Of a stretch of 64,000 bases of DNA, positions 60,901-64,000 are shown in pieces. Source of the stretch: Sepiola atlantica (Eukaryota > Mollusca > Cephalopoda > Sepiida > Sepiolidae); NCBI GenBank assembly GCA_963556195.1, contig OY744529.1, positions 62,051,580 to 62,115,579 of the forward strand, given 5' to 3'. The position numbers and the translations under genes were made by a program. The notes under the pieces are model-generated. The model had not been told where the DNA came from. It did not search any database and worked only from the letters and a program-made list of their open reading frames with translations. The first letter of the stretch is position 1; every line of letters begins with the position of its first letter.

Positions 60901-61522
60901 GTGGATAAATAGGAAAAAAATGGGGTAAGTGAAAAATATGGATGAAAATCTGACTGAGTTTATCAAAACCTTTGATACAATACATAAAGGGAAAACTTTA
61001 AGAAGTTTGTCAAATTAAAAAGAAAATTATATCTACATTTAAAAGTAGAAAATCCCCCTTCCAAAAAAAATGAAATTCTACCTTTTTTGGTGATTAGGCG
61101 ATTTTAGAATCAGAATCGGTAATTATATCGAAATAAGGAAAAATATCAGAATCGTTCCATCACTAATCATCATTAATTTGAGGACATGGAATATTTCTCT
61201 GGCTGCAATTACAATTCTATTGTTTTCTTACTAATTTCACAATCAAAATATTCAACATCCATTCTTACTTTTAACGACTTTCTTTTATTAACATTTTTGT
61301 TTTTAATGCAGTGACTATGAAAATCTGGATTCAATGACTTCTGATCCGAAAAGACGAAAATCCTCTGGAAACAAGGAGTCGCCTGAAAAGCAGTATATTT
61401 TGCCCAAGGAAGCGACGCCTGTAAACATGACACCTGTGTATACTTCCCATGCTGAGGTGGGCCCACACAGCGAGCCTGAAGAAATTCCACGACGAAAGAT
61501 TACTGTCATAAAAAAACATTAA
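31957..61522 (+). CDS. NIDO-domain single-pass membrane protein, 398 aa, 7 coding exons
   Basis: Coding exons: 31957..32193, 51859..52161, 54753..54890, 55830..55983, 57663..57710, 60667..60772 and 61312..61522. They join in frame (1197 bases with stop). Seen: residues 1-30 form a signal peptide with core [17 protein letters not shown]; about 61-268 form a nidogen-like domain ([49 protein letters not shown]); five sequons lie at N171, N204, N215, N220 and N258; a helix at about 295-324 carries GITVG, a GxxxG-type pattern; the tail (329-398) has YENL at 331-334 and KRRKSS at 342-347. Known: NIDO domains occur in nidogen, tectorin, Mesh and MUC4-type extracellular proteins. Inferred: a plasma-membrane protein with an adhesive or matrix-facing role. 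It is much shorter than Mesh or MUC4 and shows no EGF, sushi or VWD domain. Phase-compatible extra exons in the long introns cannot be excluded. No ligand or orthologue is claimed. Confidence 0.82.
32343..32389. repeat. (TA)n array in intron 1
   Basis: A TA run of about 47 bases, 150 bases after the exon 1 donor. Confidence 0.95.
32390..32811. other. Intron 1 DNA, no feature
   Basis: Unremarkable apart from a TG/G run at 32664-32684. Confidence 0.5.
32816..33099 (+). repeat. 5' LTR of the Gypsy element, deleted
   Basis: It starts TGTAG and ends CCA, 284 bases. Compared with the 3' LTR it lacks about 9 bases after TGTAG, about 115 bases after CCAATCAGCT, and a short piece near the end. CAGCT/CAGCC repeats at the large deletion suggest slippage or recombination. 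Confidence 0.85.
33101..33114 (+). promoter_or_regulatory. Primer-binding site
   Basis: TGGTGACTTCCGAC begins two bases after the LTR. The TGGTGAC start is of the kind used with tRNA-Trp; the tRNA assignment is from memory. Confidence 0.55.
33115..34009 (+). other. Gypsy 5' leader and lost gag N-terminus
   Basis: AT-rich, no usable frame. The capsid part of gag expected here is not recognisable, so it is deleted or degraded. Confidence 0.5.
34010..34309 (+). pseudogene. Gypsy gag C-terminal remnant
   Basis: About 100 residues. It ends with a proline/serine/arginine-rich stretch and [14 protein letters not shown], a Cys/His arrangement like the single zinc-binding motif of CsRN1-type Gag. 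The capsid region is missing. Confidence 0.65.
34266..34700 (+). pseudogene. Gypsy aspartic protease, broken
   Basis: [13 protein letters not shown] at about 34410-34450 is the retroviral-type protease active site (LVDTGA). A stop at 34500 ends this frame. Downstream in another frame are [24 protein letters not shown] residues, the second conserved protease region. Confidence 0.7.
34900..35457 (+). pseudogene. Gypsy reverse transcriptase, broken
   Basis: The best-preserved part is 35029-35457: [48 protein letters not shown] and the catalytic YIDDIL (35299-35316). Upstream blocks around 34920-35020 are in another frame. A frameshift near 35440 separates it from the connection domain. Confidence 0.85.
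35458..36010 (+). pseudogene. Gypsy RNase H region, broken
   Basis: [19 protein letters not shown], then after a stop [32 protein letters not shown] and RQFIIYTD. The catalytic and spacing residues between these blocks are partly deleted. Confidence 0.7.
36060..37322 (+). pseudogene. Gypsy integrase, broken
   Basis: The N-terminal zinc-binding region is [13 protein letters not shown]...C, with the last cysteine replaced (CVSFQ). The DDE core shows [16 protein letters not shown] and [14 protein letters not shown], but an in-frame TAG at 36609-36611 and a frame break follow. The C-terminal part (36942-37325) has [20 protein letters not shown] and ends at TGA 37323. Confidence 0.8.
37377..37720 (+). 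repeat. 36-base tandem repeat in Gypsy 3' region
   Basis: Four close copies of a unit with CTACTTTTCAAAGAAAAGAT and AAACATTTTTCAAAAA, then about five decaying ones. Confidence 0.88.
37825..37837 (+). promoter_or_regulatory. Polypurine tract
   Basis: AAGCAGGGGGTGA directly precedes the TGTAGCAG start of the 3' LTR. Confidence 0.6.
37838..38266 (+). repeat. 3' LTR of the Gypsy element
   Basis: 429 bases, TGTAGCAG to TTACA, followed by GACT. It matches the 5' LTR at both ends and keeps the segments missing there. Confidence 0.88.
38267..38749. other. Intron 1 DNA, no gene
   Basis: AT-rich. TTTACTATACTATTTCA and CAATTCAG blocks repeat near 38690-38750. Confidence 0.45.
38750..38878 (+). repeat. 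U2-like satellite units
   Basis: Two units with GGGTAGTGTAGTATT / GGTAGTGTAATATCTG, CATGATACCATC and CCAGACATTTCCTCCTCC, matching the arrays at 6.4-7.7 kb. The Penelope-like element begins right after. Confidence 0.65.
38879..39473 (+). pseudogene. Penelope-like reverse transcriptase, 5'-truncated
   Basis: [20 protein letters not shown] matches the Q..G..MGSPL block; [14 protein letters not shown] holds the catalytic region, with IND in place of [23 protein letters not shown] and [15 protein letters not shown] follow in a second frame. The substitution and the frameshift near 39250 argue against activity. Confidence 0.75.
39700..39985 (+). pseudogene. GIY-YIG endonuclease remnant of Penelope-like element
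   Basis: [13 protein letters not shown] followed by [15 protein letters not shown] corresponds to the Y...C..C...YIG.T.R.L..R..EH signature, with the YI pair lost. [15 protein letters not shown] follows in another frame. Confidence 0.7.
39986..40929 (+). other. 3' region of Penelope-like element, noncoding
   Basis: C- and T-rich first half, AT-rich second half. No open frame of interest. Confidence 0.4.
40930..40962 (+). ncRNA. Hammerhead-like hairpin at Penelope 3' end
   Basis: TGAAAA, then GAGAG (40937-40941), loop GTTGTTA, CTCTC (40949-40953) and GAAA (40954-40957) followed by an AT-type short stem. The CUGA/GAAA spacing fits stem II of a hammerhead, but C3 is T and G8 is lost. Confidence 0.3.
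41215..41257. repeat. (TA)n array
   Basis: A TA run of about 42 bases. Confidence 0.95.
41258..41934. other. Intron 1 DNA, no gene
   Basis: AT-rich, nothing recognised. Confidence 0.45.
41935..42640 (+). repeat. Minisatellite, 20-22 base unit
   Basis: About 30 degenerate copies of AATAAGTTCATAATGGTAAA with AG, TT and CC variants. Confidence 0.92.
42641..43170. other. GC-rich patch, identity unknown
   Basis: 42780-43110 is much richer in G and C than its flanks. It has small hairpins (CCTCCCCAAAGAGGGGAGG at 42986-43004; CCCCGTCGGCATTCCCCGG). The 115-codon minus-strand frame has no recognisable motif. Possibly an unrecognised SINE or rearranged repeat. Confidence 0.4.
43171..44555. other. 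Intron 1 DNA, no gene
   Basis: AT-rich. A box-B-like GGTTCGCACC on the minus strand near 43930 may be an old tRNA-related piece. Confidence 0.4.
44556..45200 (-). mobile_element. Non-autonomous Helitron, family A, minus strand
   Basis: The minus-strand 3' end has a hairpin CCCGAGCAACGTCGGG, TCTTACTG and CTAG followed by T. The body matches 56070-56632 in opposite orientation (CTATAGAAAGAAAGGTTAGA, CAATGGAAG, AAATTTAAACCATATG). The 5' end merges into a TA array. Confidence 0.68.
45195..45222. repeat. (TA)n array
   Basis: A TA run of about 28 bases. Confidence 0.9.
45223..45455 (+). mobile_element. 5S-rRNA-related SINE
   Basis: GCAACGTC, then GAGCCTGGTCAGTACTAG, ATGGGTGACC and TTGGTAATACCAGGC follow the 3' half of 5S rRNA with a short internal insertion, including the box C region. 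About 160 bases of unrelated body follow, ending GATTGCGATGA in a TA run. The 5' half of 5S is missing. Confidence 0.65.
45456..46029. other. Intron 1 DNA, no gene
   Basis: Nothing recognised. Confidence 0.45.
46030..46627 (+). mobile_element. Non-autonomous Helitron, family B, copy 2
   Basis: Same blocks as 28103-28727, ending GTACGTCTAG|T in a short TA run. The minus-strand frame 46413-46829 overlaps it and is not protein-like. Confidence 0.6.
46628..49640. other. Intron 1 DNA, no gene supported
   Basis: Contains (CA)n-(TA)n at 47041-47078, A- and G-rich DNA at 47655-47725, and a CTT/GTC-rich tract at 49057-49135. The 85-codon frame at 48320-48577 has no recognised motif and no flanking splice sites of note. 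Confidence 0.45.
49650..50570 (-). pseudogene. (CAT)n-type LINE, 3' part, minus strand
   Basis: From the RT side: [11 protein letters not shown] (the N..KT region), a Cys/His cluster CSVCGNRGW...[10 protein letters not shown]...CKKCK, then decayed RARSGW-like and RLRWFGH-like parts (KRRLRWFGHIENN) and [12 protein letters not shown]. It ends in the sequence shared with 20509-20640 and 59165-59350. The zinc-binding cluster between RT and C-terminus is typical of some invertebrate LINEs. Confidence 0.7.
50571..51858. other. Intron 1 end, no gene
   Basis: AT-rich DNA leading to the exon 2 acceptor. Confidence 0.5.
51859..52161 (+). CDS. NIDO gene coding exon 2: NIDO core
   Basis: It encodes residues 80-180. 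The acceptor is TTTTCTTTTCTTACCAG and the donor is AAAAG|GTAATT; both junctions are phase 0. It begins [10 protein letters not shown], which continues the family pattern started at the end of exon 1 even though about 19.7 kb of intron separates them. LIAPFW (115-120) and TWENVTF (168-174) are the most diagnostic NIDO stretches. Cys151 is the only cysteine in this exon. Confidence 0.88.
52394..52465 (-). mobile_element. LINE 3'-end fragment
   Basis: CATATTCGGTTTAATGTCTG, CATGCTGG and GGACGGCTTTTAGAAATTG match the other (CAT)n LINE ends. It is cut off where the LTR begins at 52466. Confidence 0.6.
52466..52669 (-). repeat. LTR of Mag-like element
   Basis: On the minus strand it begins TGTTATGTGATC and ends GGCCACAACA. 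CCAATAAATAG lies in the middle. Directly before it is AAAAAAAAGAGG, a polypurine tract. Confidence 0.65.
52887..53306 (-). pseudogene. Gypsy RT-start/integrase-end fusion
   Basis: The frame begins with the region before the reverse transcriptase ([25 protein letters not shown]) and then passes directly into an integrase tail ([35 protein letters not shown]). The reverse transcriptase core, RNase H and integrase core are deleted between them. Confidence 0.7.
53218..53487 (-). pseudogene. Second integrase tail joined to protease-side remnant
   Basis: [13 protein letters not shown] repeats the integrase C-terminal pattern. It is followed by [12 protein letters not shown] and [14 protein letters not shown], which resemble the region before the reverse transcriptase. 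This is a second copy of the tail, upstream of the first. Confidence 0.55.
53500..54190 (-). pseudogene. Gypsy integrase core remnant
   Basis: On the minus strand: [17 protein letters not shown] and [11 protein letters not shown] (first catalytic Asp region), [17 protein letters not shown] residues (second Asp) and [11 protein letters not shown] before a stop where ERF is expected, then [15 protein letters not shown]. Several frame changes. Confidence 0.65.
54191..54752. other. Intron 2 end, no gene
   Basis: A minus-strand frame (54414-54214) could be a piece of retroelement gag but has no firm motif. Confidence 0.4.
54753..54890 (+). CDS. NIDO gene coding exon 3
   Basis: It encodes residues 181-226, from [10 protein letters not shown] to the join with AGYNGG. 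The acceptor is TCTATTTCAG and the donor is GTG|GTTAGT, phase 0 on both sides. The alternation of FQLVLA, SFILFQY and a Trp matches the central beta strands of NIDO domains. Three sequons (NLT 204, NET 215, NHT 220) sit close together, so this face is probably heavily glycosylated. Confidence 0.85.
55008..55059. repeat. (TA)n array in intron 3
   Basis: A TA run of about 52 bases. Confidence 0.95.
55060..55270 (-). mobile_element. Penelope-associated repeat, copy 2
   Basis: The minus strand matches 28787-28990 and extends further through the hammerhead-like core at 55246-55213 and beyond. Confidence 0.6.
55207..55250 (-). ncRNA. Hammerhead-ribozyme-like motif with intact core
   Basis: Minus strand: TCTC, CTGAAGA (55246-55240), stem II GACCC/GGGTC with GGAT loop, GAAA (55222-55219), self-complementary AGTACT stem III (55219-55214), T, then GGGA pairing with TCTC. 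All invariant core bases are present. One extra U sits at the base of stem II. Confidence 0.5.
55271..55829. other. Intron 3 remainder, no feature
   Basis: AT-rich; GGGAGATAACT and TTACCTCC blocks occur but no gene. Confidence 0.45.
55830..55983 (+). CDS. NIDO gene coding exon 4: end of NIDO domain
   Basis: It encodes residues 227-277 plus the first base of codon 278. [17 protein letters not shown] and SGLWVFRCD are the usual closing motifs of a NIDO domain. C267 and C274 follow in CDQSQKPC and could form a disulfide. The acceptor is AATCATAG and the donor AAAG|GTAACA leaves phase 1. Confidence 0.87.
56070..56632 (+). mobile_element. Non-autonomous Helitron, family A, intron 4
   Basis: It starts TCTATATATATAAATG and ends with hairpin CCGAGCAACGTCGG, TCTTTCTG and CTAA followed by T. 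It matches 44556-45200 in the opposite direction. C, G and A runs are present. No helicase gene. Confidence 0.72.
56633..57662. other. Intron 4 remainder
   Basis: A GGTGGACAAG...CTTGTCCACC-type inverted pair (about 56826 and 57182, with TTTGGTACAAATAAACTT blocks) suggests a fold-back element at roughly 56700-57300. No gene. Confidence 0.45.
57663..57710 (+). CDS. NIDO gene coding exon 5: 48-base juxtamembrane microexon
   Basis: It is phase 1 to phase 1 and encodes most of residues 278-294 ([17 protein letters not shown]), a polar basic linker just outside the membrane. The acceptor CCATTCCCAACAG and the donor ACAAA|GTAAGT are good. Longer versions using acceptors further upstream run into stops in the required frame. 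Because its length is divisible by three and both phases match, it could be skipped without breaking the protein. Confidence 0.7.
57863..57992. repeat. Compound (TA)n-(TG)n array in intron 5
   Basis: About 31 bases of TA followed by about 98 bases of TG with CG interruptions. Cys-Val frames over it are artefacts. Confidence 0.95.
57993..59164. other. Intron 5 DNA, no gene
   Basis: AT-rich; a short AATTAATT repeat lies at 58345-58378. Confidence 0.45.
59165..59375 (-). mobile_element. (CAT)n-tailed LINE 3' end
   Basis: ATCATCATCATTATCATATT, CGGTTTAACCCCTGTTTTAC, GGACAGCTTTTAGAAATTG and CTGGCTGGGTCTTTATTTAT match the 3' part of the LINE at 49650-50570. Confidence 0.65.
59466..59690 (+). mobile_element. 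tRNA-derived SINE
   Basis: AGGTGGTGAAGTGGATACCG resembles box A. CAAATTCAAATCCAG resembles box B. An unrelated body of about 150 bases follows. Confidence 0.5.
59780..60405 (-). pseudogene. Jockey-like LINE RT C-terminus, intron 5
   Basis: The minus strand reads [72 protein letters not shown] and [12 protein letters not shown], then after a frame change [15 protein letters not shown] and SLFPRTAG. This is the thumb and C-terminal part of a Jockey/CR1-type reverse transcriptase. The best-preserved LINE segment in the window. Confidence 0.85.
60406..60666. other. Intron 5 end with possible Helitron 5' fragment
   Basis: TCTATAATAATAAGAGAGAC followed by GTATGTCGGTCTGTTCGTC resembles the 5' ends of Helitron family C. 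Confidence 0.35.
60667..60772 (+). CDS. NIDO gene coding exon 6: transmembrane helix
   Basis: It encodes residues 294-328 plus two bases of codon 329. [20 protein letters not shown] is a clear membrane helix followed by [10 protein letters not shown] and the stop-transfer KHK. The acceptor has a long pyrimidine tract ending CCTCAG, and the donor AA|GTAGGT gives phase 2. Without splicing at this donor the frame meets TAG immediately, so retained intron would give a protein with almost no tail. Confidence 0.82.
60773..61311. other. Intron 6, no feature
   Basis: AT-rich, nothing recognised. Confidence 0.5.
61312..61522 (+). CDS. NIDO gene coding exon 7: cytoplasmic tail and stop
   Basis: It completes codon 329 and encodes residues 330-398, ending KITVIKKH and TAA at 61520-61522. 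The acceptor is TTTTTAATGCAG. Seen: a YxxL-type motif at 331-334, a basic KRRKSS cluster, a second tyrosine in QYILPK and a third in PVYTS. Inferred: possible sorting or kinase sites only. The tail has no recognised domain. Confidence 0.83.
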
Positions 61523-61635
61523 CGCTTCTTTGAACCTGGAGGAGAGCTGAAAGATAGTAGAACTCTATAGTGCAAATAGCATCCCCCAATTTTAAATCTG
61601 AGAGTAAATATTAACAGGCTGAATTTTATTCTAAA
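61523..61635 (+). other. NIDO gene 3' flank or UTR
   Basis: No AATAAA is seen before the Helitron that begins at 61636. The nearest clear AATAAA is at 62552-62557, so the UTR may run through the Helitron. Confidence 0.4.
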
Positions 61636-62215
61636 CTAGAAGAATACACGTCCTAGGACGGGTAAAATTAATTCCCCGAAAAGAACAGTTTTGCATCACT
61701 TTTATGTCCCTTTACAAATAATTAAATCAAGATATAACGATACTAAACCTTATGTCTAGAATTTTTATTCCAATTTCGATCAAAATCCATTACATGTTTT
61801 TGAATCTAAAAAATGTTTCAAATGTAAGGCTTAAACTTAAGGGGTCTTAAGAAGAAACTGAAATTCAGATAATTTAACTTAATTGGTGGCTAACGACTAT
61901 AAATCAAATTCAATGAAAATCTGATATATTTGAATTTTTAAATGGGAGGTTGTACCAATATTATACACACTAAAAAATCTTTAAAATACTTCAAAGAAAC
62001 GGAAATTTGTGGAATACTTGATATTGAATATCTATTGTTAAATTTGATAAAAATCAGAGGTAATTGAATTTTCACAAGGTTTCCGCCTCTTTCTCCCTAC
62101 TTTGCATGAAACTAAATTAAACTAAATATAGCCCATTTTATGCCCCCTTATGCCTAGCAGCTGCATTCCAAATTCATAATCATTGGTTAATTAGTTTAGG
62201 AGTGAATCCTGTATA
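61636..62215 (-). mobile_element. Non-autonomous Helitron, family B, copy 3
   Basis: Inverted relative to 28103-28727 and 46030-46627. Its 3' end shows the hairpin CGTCCTAGGACG (61649-61660), a spacer and CTAG (61639-61636) followed by T. It lies 114 bases after the NIDO stop codon. Confidence 0.7.
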
Positions 62216-62741
62216 TACAAATATAATATAATGAGGATTAACATTAAAAGTCTGCAATCTTTTATTTTGTGCTTTTCTAATAAGATCCAAGATGGTCGCC
62301 AGATCCTTAAAAATGTTAACTACTCCTGTATTATTTATAGTATAGTATATTGGTGCTATGTTTAAAGGAAAGACGACAAACATTTGTATATAAAATATAA
62401 TGCTATTTCTTTATTGTTCGAGTTGTAAAGAATGAGTAGAGTGAGTGAGATTCGAGAGATTTGGAGGGCGCAAACAGGAACTGGCGAAAAACAAAACCCC
62501 AATTGATCTCTTGTCAGGCGCTTTCTGCCAGATCAAAACTCAGACGAATTAAATAAATTTTTTGGAGAATCATACACCTCAAATGCCCACGCCTATTCCA
62601 GCATGTCGCCTACCCAACTCAATGTGGCCATGCCTTTTCTGGTATGTTGTCTATGCAACTTCCTGTAGCCATGCCTCCATCCAGTTGCATATTGTGTTTC
62701 ATGACTCAGTGAATCGTTAAAAGAGCTGCTGCAGTGGATGC

Positions 62742-62773
<32 letters not shown>

Positions 62774-63399
62774 ATGATTATGATGATGATGATTTCTTCT
62801 AGCAGTTTTGGTATGTCGCTTGTCGTTTGAATCACTAAGAGAGTCGATTGTACTGTTACTGTTACTATCGTTGCTGAGTTAGTGCTGGTGTTGTGGGTAG
62901 GAACGGAGCTGCTGCTCTGCTGCTAACCCCAGTGCTGTAGCAGGATCAGAAGCTGCTGCAAACAGATTATTTTATTTCCATTTTATTCAGGTGGCCTCTT
63001 TGTTTTGGTTGTGGCCACTGGGTGTAATTATTCCACTTATGCAGGCGACATCTCTGTCTTGATGCATCCTTTGAATATAATAGCTGGTTTATTTCACTAC
63101 CAGTGCTATCGGAAAGGTTATTCCGCCGACTGATAGTCAACATATGTACCCTAAGTGATATTTCTGAATATTTTTAAGTTCTATCTGATGCGATTAATAT
63201 CATCAAAAGTTGATCACAATTTGACTAAGGAAAACATAATTTTTAAGATGACAAAACAACTTATTAATTGATCAGAAATCATGCTACTCTTTAAGGATCT
63301 ATTAAGGATCTATTCTGGGATACAACTGTCTATGACAGCACTTCAAAGAGCACTGGTAATCAAGATCTTGCTGATTCTCTCTCTTTCGGACCTGGAACA
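62216..63399. other. Downstream DNA, no gene
   Basis: Contains a (CTG)n-(ATG)n tract at 62738-62795 and scattered GCTGCT blocks to 62960. Confidence 0.5.
62738..62795. repeat. (CTG)n-(ATG)n trinucleotide repeat
   Basis: About nine GCT/CTG units followed by about nine GAT/ATG units. Confidence 0.9.
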
Positions 63400-64000
63400 T
63401 ATGGTGCACTGAGGGAAAAGTAGCTTCTTACTTTTAACACCTCTAAAACCAAACTTCTCACCTTTCACCACCAATGCTCATGTCCTTGTTTTGCCGCAGT
63501 CGAAATGAATGGCTCTCTTCTTGAAGAATTACCTTGTTTTGAAAGTTCTTAGAATTGACTTACATTTCAGACCTGAAATGGAAGAAGTATATTCAGTCTG
63601 TTGCTAAGGTTGCTGGACAAATGTTTGGATATTTCTACTGCTCCAGGAAGTACCTGACTCCAAATGTAAACCATCTATCTATATAAGAGTCAGATACATC
63701 CTAATATGGAATACTGTTGTCACATCTGGGGAGGTGCCTCACACAGCACTCTTTCCTGCCTTGACAGAGAACAAACTCGATTACGAAATCTAGTGATGGT
63801 TAATTAATCTCTTCTCATTCCTACAACCCCTTTCTCACAGAAGAGACGTTGCTAGTCTCTCTCTCTACTCTATCGTTATTTCGATGGAAGATACTCGACT
63901 GAGCTCCGATATCTGGTTCCTCCTTGTAAGACATTCACAGCAAGAACTTGTCTTATTACCACAACATAAAGTGACTTTCCCTTCTCCCTCCAAGTACCTA
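63400..64000 (+). pseudogene. Jockey-like LINE fragment running off the window
   Basis: Translation shows LLTFNTSKTKLLTFHH (the RT N.SKT motif), VEMNGSLLEE, and near 63820-63860 LQPLSHRRDVASLSLYS. Stops and frameshifts are frequent. It is the same family as 59780-60405, on the opposite strand. Confidence 0.7.

Overview
The window looks like nuclear DNA of a lophotrochozoan animal, most likely a cephalopod mollusc (octopus or squid). This is an inference. It rests on the strong AT richness, at least fifteen long (TA)n arrays, split exons with GT/AG junctions, metazoan CCCTAA telomere-type arrays, and a dense mixture of RTE, Jockey-like and (CAT)n-tailed LINEs, CsRN1-like and Mag-like Gypsy elements, a Penelope-like element, Helitrons and tRNA-derived SINEs. 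There is no sign of bacterial operons, plasmid functions or CRISPR arrays.

I can support one host protein-coding gene. It lies on the + strand at 31957..61522, in seven coding exons whose junction phases agree (0,0,0,1,1,2). It encodes a predicted 398-residue type I membrane protein: signal peptide, one extracellular nidogen-like (NIDO) domain with five N-glycosylation sequons, a short linker, one transmembrane helix and a basic, serine- and tyrosine-containing cytoplasmic tail. Intron 1 is about 19.7 kb long and holds a Gypsy element, a Penelope-like element, Helitrons, a 5S-related SINE and a LINE. A TATA box followed by a short exon with a good donor at 25780..25903 is a candidate promoter and 5' untranslated exon.

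Layout. 1..8760: AT-rich DNA with a telomere-type array inside inverted repeats, a dispersed tandem-like repeat family, a nested LTR, and arrays whose unit resembles part of U2 snRNA. 9700..13200: a decayed minus-strand RTE LINE interrupted by a solo-LTR-like insertion. 13800..24500: simple repeats, LINE 3' ends, SINEs, a CpG-rich patch and fold-back elements. 25200..31400: U2-like SINE copies, palindromes next to TA arrays, Helitrons and a hammerhead-ribozyme-like motif. 31900..61522: the NIDO gene and the elements in its introns. 61636..64000: a Helitron in the 3' flank, a trinucleotide repeat and a Jockey-like LINE fragment running off the window.

The most unusual signals are hammerhead-type ribozyme motifs, a SINE-like family whose head resembles the 5' end of U2 snRNA, telomere-type arrays enclosed by inverted repeats, and long near-perfect palindromes. 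All boundaries were read by eye. Family names come from remembered motifs and not from database searches.
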